NCBI GenBank assembly: GCA_046262355.1
Contig: JBHEMX010000100.1
Coordinates: 1 to 32,598 of the forward strand
Origin: DATADD01 sp046262355
Lineage (GTDB): Bacteria > Actinomycetota > CADDZG01 > WHSQ01
DNA: 32,598 bases
Reading direction: 5' to 3'
In this document: piece by piece, positions 8,147 to 15,109 of the stretch
Layout of the letters: every line of letters begins with the position of its first letter
Numbering within the stretch: position 1 is the first letter of the stretch
Position numbers and translations under genes: made by a program
The notes under the pieces: generated by a model
Told to the model about the DNA's origin: nothing
Database searches by the model: none
Seen by the model: the letters and a program-made list of their open reading frames with translations, nothing else

Positions 8147-9025
8147 TTAGCCTTCCACCGCTCCAAAGACCACTTTGTGGTCCTTGAGAAAGTCCCTCAA
8201 CCTGCGGGGTTCACGTTCGGTCACCTCGCGCACGTCGTCCGTGATGCGCGGGTCGGTGTCTTCTCTCATGATCTGGAACAGCGTGATGAGGTTGGCCGCC
8301 AACCAGTCAGGCACGCCGGCGCCGAGAAGCCCCTCGAGCGCGGCCTCGTCGGGCAGATCCACGTACTCGATCTCTCGTCCCGTCACTTCAGACAAGTTGC
8401 GGGCCACCTCTTGGAAGGTGAGCGCCTCGGCTCCCGTGAGTGTATAGGTCTTGCCCTCGTGCCCCTGCTTGGTGAGAGCTACGGCAGCAACCGCTGCGAC
8501 GTCCCGCGGATCGATCATGGGGATCTTCGCGTCCGCCGCAGACCCAAAGATCTTCCCTGCACCCTGGATCGATCCCGCCGCTGCGAACAGACCCGACATG
8601 TAGTTGTGCGGCCGCAGGATGGTCGCCGAAAGCCGCGACTCCTGAAGATGTTGTTCGATCCGCCCTTGCCAGTCCCAGAAATCGAGCCGGGATCCGATCT
8701 CTGCGCCCAGAGCCGAGAGCTTCACGACTTGATCCACCCCCGCGCCTACCGCCGCATCGATCACGTTCGTCTCGTACTCGACCTGACGGGGGTCGTTCGC
8801 GCACGCGAGAAACAGGAACTCCGCGTCTTTCAATGCGACCTCGATCGATCCGCGGTCACCGAAGTCGCCGACGGATAGTTCGACATCTCCTCCGAGGAGG
8901 GTTTCGGCCTTGCGCGCATCGCGCACGAAGACCCGTAGGGGAACGTCGCGCCGCCGCAGCTCGGCAACGACAGCCGATCCGACGCTTCCGGTCGCGCCGG
9001 TCACTAGCACCGTCATGTTGCTCAC
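8147..9025 (-). CDS. NmrA-like NAD(P)-binding reductase (atypical SDR)
   Basis: An intact 292-residue Rossmann protein. The N terminus MTVLVTGATGSVGSAVVAEL contains the GxxGxxG dinucleotide-binding motif at about residues 10-16, followed by RRRDVPLRVFVRDARKAE and a VGDFGD segment, as in NmrA/HSCARG-like atypical SDRs. These bind NAD(P)H and act as redox sensors or reductases; the YxxxK catalytic motif of classical SDRs is not evident. The start is a GTG at 9025 with AAAGGA 4 nt upstream; an ATG four codons later is the alternative. It begins 18 nt after the flavin oxidase stop, so the two form an operon read leftward and divergent from the HxlR regulator. Confidence 0.88.
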   Translation of the reverse strand: MSNMTVLVTGATGSVGSAVVAELRRRDVPLRVFVRDARKAETLLGGDVELSVGDFGDRGSIEVALKDAEFLFLACANDPRQVEYETNVIDAAVGAGVDQVVKLSALGAEIGSRLDFWDWQGRIEQHLQESRLSATILRPHNYMSGLFAAAGSIQGAGKIFGSAADAKIPMIDPRDVAAVAAVALTKQGHEGKTYTLTGAEALTFQEVARNLSEVTGREIEYVDLPDEAALEGLLGAGVPDWLAANLITLFQIMREDTDPRITDDVREVTEREPRRLRDFLKDHKVVFGAVEG

Positions 9026-9043
9026 CGATCCTTTCCGTCACGT

Positions 9044-10464
9044 CTAGCTGGGTGGGATGTTTGCATTCATGCTGAAGAAGTTCGTGCGGTCGTAGCGGTC
9101 CTTCAACCTGGTGAGGCGCCCGAGCCGTTTTCCGTAAGCGGCCTCGATCCCGGCGGCACCCTCATCGGACAGGAAATGGGAGAACACGCCGGTACTGTGT
9201 GGCCGAAGACCTTCGGAGCCGTCACGCACCCATGCTGTGTGCTGCTCGCCGGAGGGATCTACCGGGCGCCACGCCGCCACGACGTTGATCTCGAAACCGA
9301 CGGCGCGTTCTCCGACCGCGGTCTCGCTGGCATCGACGCGTGAGACAGCGCCCCCCACCGTGAAACCAGCGAGGTATGACAACGGCGATCTGATCCGTTC
9401 CGTAAGTCCGAGGATCACGTCGATGACGTCGCCCGATAGATCGGCGAGCCGCTGCGACCGCCAGTAGTAATGCATGCCGTGAGGATTGCCTCCATCGAGC
9501 ATCGTCTGGATAGAAAGGTAGGGAACCGGACGCACGGCGTCGGCCACCGATCGTCTCAGCCGACGCAGCGGTGCTATCGCCTTCTCTCCTTCGCCGAGGT
9601 CGCCGGACCACAGCAGGACGAGTCCAAGGACCGGGTTGCCGTACCAGTCCGGTGGAAGGAAGGGCACCGGAGGAGCCAGTCGCGTGGTGAGGGCGAGGCC
9701 GAGCTTGTCGGGCATCTCCGGTGCGAACGCGCGAACGAAGCCGAGGACGTCGCCGGCTTGCTCCAGCGGCCAGAAGATCGGTCCACCGAGAACGATGGGA
9801 CCCACTCGATGGAGCCGGTATTCGAACGCAGTGACGATGCCGAAGTTCCCCCCGCCGCCTCGTAGCCCCCAGAACAGCTCGGGTTCGGTTTCCGCGTCGA
9901 CGTGCAACGTCTGTCCTTCGGCAGTAACGAGATCGACCGACAGCACGTTGTCCACCGTGAGGCCGAGGCTTCGCATGAGATGACCAAGACCGCCCCCAAC
10001 GTAAGCCCCCCGATGCCGGTATGGCTCACGACCCCGCCCGTCGTTGCAAGACCGTGTCTCTGTGTGGCGCGGTCCAGGTCACCCACCAGACAACCTCCCG
10101 CGGCGCGTGCTATGTGCGCGGAAGGATCCACCTGGACCCCCCTCATGAGTGAAAGATCGATCATCAAGCCACCGTCGCACACGGCGTGGCCCGCCACCGC
10201 GTGCCCGCCACCGCGTACCGACACCAGGAGATTCCGCTCGCGCGCGAACCGGACCGCCTCGACGACGTCGTCGCTACCCGCACATCGTGCGATCAGCGCG
10301 GGACGCCGGTCGATCCCCCCGTTCCAGACTCGCCGCGTCTCGTCATAGCCCTCTTCGCTGGGTTGAAGCAGCGCGCCACGAAAGCGCCTGCGTAAGCCCG
10401 CCACCGCTTCCATGCCCAGCGGAGGCACGTCGATGGCGTCGATCACGGCCTCCGTCTCGGTCAC
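9044..10464 (-). pseudogene. FAD-linked oxidase (berberine-bridge-like), one frameshift
   Basis: The N-terminal frame starts at the GTG at 10464, which has AAAGGAGG about 5 nt before it (TETEAVIDAIDVPPLGMEAV). It carries the PCMH-type FAD domain: VSVRGGGHAVAGHAVCDGGL, whose histidine is the usual covalent FAD attachment residue, and GGVVSHTGIGGLTLG. The next frame resumes as GGLGHLMRSLGLTVDNVLSV, then WGLRGGGGNFGIVTAFEYRL, and ends with the BBE C terminus YDRTNFFSMNANIPPS. The junction is a run of five C at 9993-9997; six would restore TLGGGLGHLMR. Repaired, it is about 474 residues, normal for this family of carbohydrate or alkaloid oxidases. Single-base sequence error or a recent mutation are both possible. 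Confidence 0.85.
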
Positions 10465-10532
10465 CAGGCCCTCCTTTCGCTCGCCCGCTCGGAACTGCAG
10501 GCTCACGCTATGGCCGGCCGGAACGACCGACT

Positions 10533-10549
10533 AGTTCGAGTTTCGAACT
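10533..10549. promoter_or_regulatory. Palindrome in HxlR/oxidase divergent promoter
   Basis: AGTTCGA-GTT-TCGAACT is a perfect 7-bp dyad with a 3-nt spacer, centred in the 119-nt gap between the divergent oxidase and HxlR genes. HxlR regulators bind such dyads and often control the divergent neighbour, so this is the likely operator. Confidence 0.6.
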
Positions 10550-10583
10550 GGTGGATGGAGGACTTCTCTGAAAGGATGAATCC

Positions 10584-11237
10584 GTGCCGTCGCGCGACGA
10601 CTACTGCCCTGTAGCCAAATCGGTCCAGATTCTCGGGGACCGCTGGTGCCTGCTGCTGGTGCGCGAGATGTTGCGCGGCGTGCGGAATTTCAACGAGTTC
10701 GAGCGCAGCGTCCCGGGCATATCGCGCTCGACCTTGGCCCAGCGACTACGCCGGTTGGAGCGCGCCGCGATCGCAGAGCGGTGGGTAGATGACGGGAATC
10801 GAACCGTCGAGTATCGCCTGACGGACGCAGGTCGGGAGCTCGGAGACGTGGTGGGCGCGCTTAACGACTGGGGAGATCGCTGGCTCATCCCGGACGCCCG
10901 CCCCTCGGAGATCGACCCCGATGGTCTGATGTTGTAGATCAGGCGCCACGTGGTCCTGGACCAGCTTCCATCCCGCCGCGTTGTCGTGGCCTTCGAGCTT
11001 CGCGCCAGGCTCAGGCGCCGCTACTGGCTGGTGCTTCAACCCGGCGAGGCGTCTCTGTGCCCGGAGCATCCCGGGTTCGAGGAAGACCTTCAAGTAGCGG
11101 CGACCACCACGACGATCTACCACCTCTTCCTCGGACGGCTGGCTCTGGGAGCCGCCGTAGAGGATGGCTCCATCCGCCTCGACGGTCCGCCCCGACTGAT
11201 CCGCGCCCTTCCTTCCTGGTTCAGGCTCCGCAGCTAA
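10584..11237 (+). pseudogene. HxlR-family regulator with C-terminal domain, in-frame TAG
   Basis: The first part (GTG at 10584, AAAGGA 7 nt upstream) is an HxlR winged helix: DYCPVAKSVQILGDRWCLLL, LVREMLRGVRNFNEFERSVP and ISRSTLAQRLRRLERAAI. The frame stops at a TAG at 10935-10937 after DPDGLML. The same frame continues without any shift as IRRHVVLDQLPSRRVVVAFE, YWLVLQPGEASLCPEHPGFE and on to 11237, which is the SCP2-like C-terminal domain found in long HxlR proteins. In relatives a tryptophan is usual at the interrupted position (recalled, not searched), so TGG to TAG is the simplest explanation. The free HTH part of 117 residues could still bind DNA. It is divergent from the oxidase-reductase operon. 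Confidence 0.82.
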
Positions 11238-11289
11238 CCCTCATCAGCAGCGCACGCCGCGTTCCGGGGGATACCGGGGGTCATGCCTG

Positions 11290-11826
11290 GCTCTACCCGA
11301 ACTGCGGGCCCAGCCCTCGCTGCTCCTCTTGATCGTGCCGTTCATGCTCGTGATGATCCCGCTGTACGTCATGATCGTTCGGTGGTACGGGCTCGCAGAC
11401 AACTACCTTGGGATGATCTTTCCGTTCGCGGTCAACCCGACGGCAGTATTCATCTTTCGCCAGTTCTTCACACAGATCCCCAAGGATCTCTTCGACGCCG
11501 CGCGCATCGACGGTGCCTCCGAGTTGCAAGTGTTGCTGCGGGTCGGCATCCCCCTCGCGCGCCCCGCCATTCTTACCGCCGTGATCGTGACCTTTATCGG
11601 TCCCTGGAACGAGTTCCTGTGGCCGTTCCTGATCACCAAGCAGCAGGACCTGCAGCCGCTCGCTGTCGCGCTCGGTAACTACATATCCAACGCGGCGGCG
11701 CGGGCGGCTCCCTTCGGGGCCATCCTCGCGGGCGCTTCCGTACTCGCCGTTCCGGCTGTGCTGCTGTTCGTCGCTTTGCAGAAGCACTTCACGCAGGCGC
11801 AGCTCGGGTCGGGGGTCAAGCAGTAG
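11290..11826 (+). pseudogene. MalG-type ABC sugar permease, 5'-truncated
   Basis: The frame carries the C-terminal two thirds of a binding-protein-dependent transport permease: hydrophobic segments VPFMLVMIPLYVMIV, YLGMIFPFAVNPTAVFIF, ILTAVIVTFIGPWNEFLW and AILAGASVLAVPAVLLFVAL, and the cytoplasmic EAA loop DAARIDGASELQVLLRVGIP. Such permeases have about 270-300 residues and six membrane segments; only about 175 residues remain, and the first segments are absent. Upstream of about 11290 the open frame has no permease features and runs into the HxlR gene, so a deletion has joined the two. Its stop TAG overlaps by one base the GTG of the following GH130 gene, showing the two belonged to one operon. 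Confidence 0.8.
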
Positions 11827-12890
11827 TGGGTGAGCCCGCTTACACGGTGACTCGGTTGGGGGTCGTCATGGCCCCCCACCCATCGGAGGTGAACGAGTCT
11901 TTGGGGGTTTTCAATCCCGGGTCTGCTCGCTCACGCGACGGTGAGCTTTACTTGTTCCCTAGGCTCGCCGCTGAGAGGAATTACTCGCGCATCGGCCGCG
12001 CGCGCGTCCTCTTTGACAACGACGTTCCCGCACGGGTCGAGAGGCTCGACCTTGCGCTCGAGCCGGACGAGGTGTGGGAACGAAACGCTCAGACCGGTGG
12101 AGTCGAGGATCCGCGCATCACCCTCGTCGAAGCGCTGGATGTCGACCTCATGGCTTACTCGGCATGCGGCCCGCTGGGATCGCGTATCGGTCTGGCCTTC
12201 TCGCGTGACCTCGAGAAGTGGGAGCGACTGGGACCAGCCTGGTTCGCCTATGAACCAGGACTCGCAGCCGACCTGAACCTCTACCCCAACAAGGACGCCG
12301 CCATCTTTCCGGAGCCGGTCAGCGCTCCCGATGGGACTTTGTCGATCGCAGTCTTGCACCGCCCTGTGTGGGACCTTTCGTGGATCCGCCCGGGTGAGGG
12401 GGAGCCTCTGCCGGCCGGCGTCGACGACCCCAGACCAGGCATATGGATCTCGTTCGCCCCTCTCGACTGGGTGGCGTCGGATCTACGCCTCCTCCCTCGT
12501 CTGTCCAACCATCGCTGCCTTGCGCTCCCCGAGTACTCCTGGGAGTCTCTCAAGATCGGTGCCGGGCCCCCACCCGTGAGAACAAGAGATGGATGGTTGC
12601 TCATCCACCATGGAGTCACCGGAAAGTTCGTGCGAGGGTCGGATCACCAACCGAGCGTGTGTTATTCGGCAGGAGCGCTCTTGCTCGACGACGACGTGAC
12701 GTTGGTCAGATCTCGGACGAGCGAGCCGCTGCTGTCTCCTCAAACCGAGGACGAGCGTAAAGGAACGGTCGATAACGTTGTGTTCCCGACCGCGATCGAT
12801 GTTCGAGATGACGGCGCACTGGACGTGTACTACGGCATGGCCGATTCGAAGATCGGCGTGGCGCGCATGCATCCCTCAACGAGGGAGTGA
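11826..12890 (+). CDS. GH130 family glycoside phosphorylase-like protein
   Basis: An intact 354-residue five-bladed beta-propeller candidate. NPGSARSRDGELYLFPRLAA, the signature GGVEDPRITLVEA, DLNLYPNKDAAIFPEP, GAGPPPVRTRDGWLLIHHGV and the C-terminal TVDNVVFPTAIDV and YYGMADSKIGVARM match glycoside hydrolase family 130. That family phosphorolyses or hydrolyses beta-mannosides. The GTG start at 11826 overlaps the permease stop (TAGTG), consistent with translational coupling to a sugar importer. With the importer truncated, substrate supply is probably lost even though the enzyme frame is open. The exact glycan specificity cannot be assigned. Confidence 0.85.
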   Translation: MGEPAYTVTRLGVVMAPHPSEVNESLGVFNPGSARSRDGELYLFPRLAAERNYSRIGRARVLFDNDVPARVERLDLALEPDEVWERNAQTGGVEDPRITLVEALDVDLMAYSACGPLGSRIGLAFSRDLEKWERLGPAWFAYEPGLAADLNLYPNKDAAIFPEPVSAPDGTLSIAVLHRPVWDLSWIRPGEGEPLPAGVDDPRPGIWISFAPLDWVASDLRLLPRLSNHRCLALPEYSWESLKIGAGPPPVRTRDGWLLIHHGVTGKFVRGSDHQPSVCYSAGALLLDDDVTLVRSRTSEPLLSPQTEDERKGTVDNVVFPTAIDVRDDGALDVYYGMADSKIGVARMHPSTRE

Positions 12891-12903
12891 TCGAGCCGAA
12901 GGA

Positions 12904-12915
12904 GCGCTCGAGCGC
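12904..12915. repeat. 12-bp palindrome after GH130 gene
   Basis: GCGCTCGAGCGC lies 14 nt after the GH130 stop. It may be part of a terminator but lacks a T tract. The remaining 12916-13114 shows no supported feature. Confidence 0.35.
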
Positions 12916-13114
12916 GGTGGCTGGAGCCTCCTCGGATCGAGCCACCCGCCCATGCCCTCTTTGTGATGCCATCAGACCCAATCGCCCCGACCGGCGTAGG
13001 CAATCGCTAGTCATGTCATCGTAGACTTGGGAGCAGGACCTGTGACGTGATGCCGCACATCGGCACCTCAGCCCCTGGTATGTGGTCCACGTCAAGTCGC
13101 TAAAGTGTGAAAAC

Positions 13115-13306
13115 GTGAACGATATGCACGAGGCTAACCGGCGGCATTGGGAACGTAGCGCTTGGCAGCGCTGAGCACTGGCGAAGCCTCCGCGAGCGTG
13201 ACGGGCTTTGGAGGAGATGCCCCGAGGAGCCAGAGTTGGCGTTCGAGGGAAGAGCCCTTGAGTGCATCCGGCGATTGGCCGGTCAGCTAGAAGGACAGCA
13301 AGTCTG
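13115..13306 (+). pseudogene. SAM-dependent methyltransferase, N-terminal fragment with frameshift
   Basis: A GTG at 13115 gives NDMHEANRRHWERSAWQR, and after a shift near 13170 the neighbouring frame reads EHWRSLRERDGLWRRCPEEP, then ELAFEGRALECIRRLAGQLE and GQQVCV. This is the typical N terminus of a class I methyltransferase subgroup (MxxANRRHW... GLWRRCPxEPELAFEG), which normally continues into the glycine-rich SAM site of about 60 further residues and then the core. Here similarity stops at about 13306, where it meets the truncated IS481 transposase read on the opposite strand. Only about 63 residues remain, so the gene is dead. Confidence 0.7.
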
Positions 13307-14163
13307 CGTGGCCCGATGCGGGCGGCGCACCTCGTTGTAGTAGGCGTCGAAGCGGTCCACCTGGGCTTGGAGCTGTTCGATCGTCTCGGCGCGCGGTTGT
13401 TTGCGCAGGAACTCTTTAGCGTCTGGTGGAAGCGCTCGACCTTGCCGCAGGTCTGCGGGTGATACGCCAGGGAGTGCTTGTAGTCGATGCCGAGATGGAA
13501 CAGCTCCGATTCCATGGCGGAGTAGCCGCCCCGGTAGGCGGCGGTGTAGATGCAGCCGTTGTCGCTGAGAGGCGACGCCGGCAGACCCCAGGCGGAGCCG
13601 GCCTGGTAGAGGGTGGCGACCACGTCCGGGCTCTTGGTGACCTTAAGCACCTTGCTCGCCACACAGACCCGTGCGAAGTCATCGAGGAAGTTCAAGATCT
13701 CGACAGGGGTGCCGTCCTTGAGCTCGAAAAAGGTGACGTCTGATTGCCACATCTCGTTCGGCATGCTTGCTTCGAAGCGGATGTAGGAGCTCTTGGGTCT
13801 CTTGTGCGGCTGCGGGGCGACGAAGCCCCTGCGCTTCAAGATGCGCCAGATCGTCGAGACCGACGGCGGCGAGGCATCGCTCAGGGACAGGTGATAGTGG
13901 ATCGTGTGGGCGCCGGCATCCAGACCCTGGTCGCCGAGCTCCTTACGCAGCCTTACGACTCGATCTTCGAGCTCATCCGAACTGCGGTTGGCGACCCTTT
14001 TGGCGGCTTTGGAGCGGGGCGAAACGGCGTCGTAGCCACCCTCTCCAAAACGGACCACGAGCGTCCCGACCCAGCTCTTGGAGACGCCGTGGGCGGCTGC
14101 AACGTCGCGGGAGCTGCGGCCCTCCAGCACCACCGCGTCGACGACGAAGCGAACGAGCTCCAC
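13283..14163 (-). pseudogene. IS481-family transposase, 3'-truncated and frameshifted
   Basis: The GTG at 14163 follows GGAGGTGG and starts MELVRFVVDAVVLEGRSSRD, an N-terminal helix-turn-helix. The DDE integrase core is present: first Asp in MWQSDVTFFELKDG, second in LSDNGCIYTAAYRGG, and Glu in YHPQTCGKVERFHQTLK. Near 13420 the frame shifts, and the neighbouring frame continues KEFLRKQPRAETIEQLQAQV and FDAYYNEVRRPHRA. Transposase similarity ends at about 13309; the last codons to 13283 come from the antisense of the methyltransferase fragment. The C-terminal region and the left end of the element are missing. Confidence 0.82.
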
Positions 14164-14229
14164 GGGCCACCTCCGCGCTAGGGGTGTCCACTATGGCCCG
14201 CGACATGCCTTGTCAGCCGTGTCCACTAT
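13309..14229 (-). mobile_element. IS481-type insertion sequence remnant
   Basis: It comprises the transposase fragment and its upstream end, where GTGTCCACTAT occurs twice (14184-14194 and 14219-14229), probably transposase-binding or terminal repeat sequence. No inverted copy is visible on the left, and transposase similarity is cut off at the methyltransferase fragment. The element lost its left end in a deletion or recombination. Confidence 0.65.
14184..14229. repeat. Direct repeat GTGTCCACTAT at IS end
   Basis: Two identical 11-mers start 35 nt apart just upstream of the transposase start. They are candidates for the IS end and an internal binding site. Confidence 0.5.
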
Positions 14230-14307
14230 CCGGTGGAATCACACACCGTTTGGGGCGCCGGTGAACCTGTGAAGGCAGTAGATCAGCGTGCATCTGGGCG
14301 TGCACAG

Positions 14308-14340
14308 GTGCGGACCCGGGGGGATTCGAACCCGTGCACG
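14308..14340 (-). tRNA. tRNA T-arm-like 3' fragment (doubtful)
   Basis: On the minus strand GGGTTCGAATCCCCC followed by CGGGTCCG looks like a T arm and acceptor 3' strand. The T stem pairs only partly, and no 5' half with a matching acceptor, D arm or anticodon arm precedes it; that space is occupied by the small gene starting at 14595. It may be a remnant of a tRNA-targeted integration site or a chance match. Confidence 0.25.
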
Positions 14341-14352
14341 GCTCAGCAGATT

Positions 14353-14595
14353 TCAGAGCTTGAAGGTTTCGAGAACGAGCGCCTTCGTTAAGCCCAACTT
14401 CAACTCTTCGGGCAGAAGCGCAAGTACCTCCTGAGCAGAATCTCCCTCAAGAATCATGAAGTAGCCGTGAACACCGCCCGGACATGTGCAGTAGAAGTCC
14501 GTGCCCTTGAGCTTTGGAGGCAGCTTCGGGATCGCGGCCTCCATCGCTCCGCACTCGTTAGGGGCATGCTCGTTTATCACAATGTACTGGGCCAC
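14353..14595 (-). CDS. Small conserved protein of unknown function
   Basis: An 80-residue protein starting at a GTG at 14595 with AAGGAGGTGA about 6 nt upstream. It reads VAQYIVINEHAPNECGAMEA, LPPKLKGTDFYCTCPGGVHG and YFMILEGDSAQEVLALLPEE. Its size and beta-alpha-beta pattern suggest a ferredoxin-like dimeric alpha-beta barrel fold, but I do not recognise a characterised family. A CTCPGG-HG motif with cysteines and histidine might bind a metal or ligand. It lies 70 nt downstream of a cupin gene on the same strand, with a strong hairpin between them. Confidence 0.75.
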   Translation of the reverse strand: MAQYIVINEHAPNECGAMEAAIPKLPPKLKGTDFYCTCPGGVHGYFMILEGDSAQEVLALLPEELKLGLTKALVLETFKL

Positions 14596-14618
14596 TTCGT
14601 CACCTCCTTGGAAAAGGG

Positions 14619-14653
14619 TACGTCGCGCCGAGTCTCTCGCTCGGCGCGACGTA
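14619..14653 (-). terminator. Intrinsic terminator or attenuator between cupin and small gene
   Basis: TACGTCGCGCCGAG and CTCGGCGCGACGTA form a perfect 14-bp stem with a 7-nt loop. On the minus strand it is followed by CCCTTTTCC and then directly by the ribosome binding site of the next gene. This looks like a rho-independent terminator inside an apparent operon. Confidence 0.75.
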
Positions 14654-14665
14654 TGGCTGAACCCT

Positions 14666-15025
14666 CTAGGAGGTCGCCCCCGCTCCGCCGAGTGTCCTCT
14701 CGTAGTCACCCTGAGCGGGGCTGAACTCAACGATCACCGAGTCCTTCTCCACCACGGGGATGTGACCCGGCGGCAGATAGTACGCCTCCCCCTCTGAGAT
14801 CACCTCTTCGTGATCCGCATACTTGATCCGGGCGCGGCCTTTGATCACGAAACCCCAGTGCGGCGACTGACACCGACCATCAGGCAGGTCGGCGAACAGT
14901 TCTGTGGCGTCCATACCGCCGGCGATAGTCTCGATGGCCGCCGTGAACCCACCCCACTCGACCTGTCGGCTTTCGAACCCCGGCATCTCGGCGACGACGG
15001 GGAGCTCAGACTTCGAAGCATGCAT
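14666..15025 (-). CDS. Cupin domain protein
   Basis: An intact 119-residue single-domain cupin beginning MHASKSELPVVAEMPGFESR. The core is LPDGRCQSPHWGFVIKGRAR and EEVISEGEAYYLPPGHIPVV, and it ends in FSPAQGDYERTLGG. It belongs to the same small subgroup as the protein at 19318-19704 (shared CQ-PHWG-V-KGR, GxAxYxPxGH and FSPxxx). The first HxH of classical cupins is reduced to a single His in SPHWG, so metal binding may be altered and a ligand-binding or sensory role is possible. AAAGGAG precedes the ATG at 15025. It follows the AAA-LuxR regulator on the same strand. Confidence 0.85.
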   Translation of the reverse strand: MHASKSELPVVAEMPGFESRQVEWGGFTAAIETIAGGMDATELFADLPDGRCQSPHWGFVIKGRARIKYADHEEVISEGEAYYLPPGHIPVVEKDSVIVEFSPAQGDYERTLGGAGATS

Positions 15026-15090
15026 CTCGCTCTCCTTTCAACTGACTTCCCGGACGGGCCCAAGTCTGTTGGACGGGCACGTCGGAAACA

Positions 15091-15107
15091 TCCGGGCAAA
15101 GCCCGGA
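15091..15107 (-). terminator. Hairpin/dyad between AAA-LuxR gene and cupin
   Basis: TCCGGGC-AAA-GCCCGGA is a perfect 7-bp dyad two bases after the LuxR stop on the minus strand, 66 nt before the cupin start. It could be a short terminator or an operator; its position copies the dyad between regulator and target gene at 2293 and 5778. Confidence 0.5.
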
Positions 15108-15109
15108 AT

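Noticed and set aside
12706..14163. Open minus-strand frame of 485 codons extending the transposase to 12706
   Set aside because: The part beyond about 13420 is out of the transposase frame and overlaps the antisense of the methyltransferase fragment and the GH130 gene; no domain features occur there.
14308..14340. Possible complete tRNA on the minus strand
   Set aside because: Only a T-arm-like stretch is seen, with two mismatches in the stem and no 5' acceptor, D arm or anticodon arm; kept only as a low-confidence fragment.
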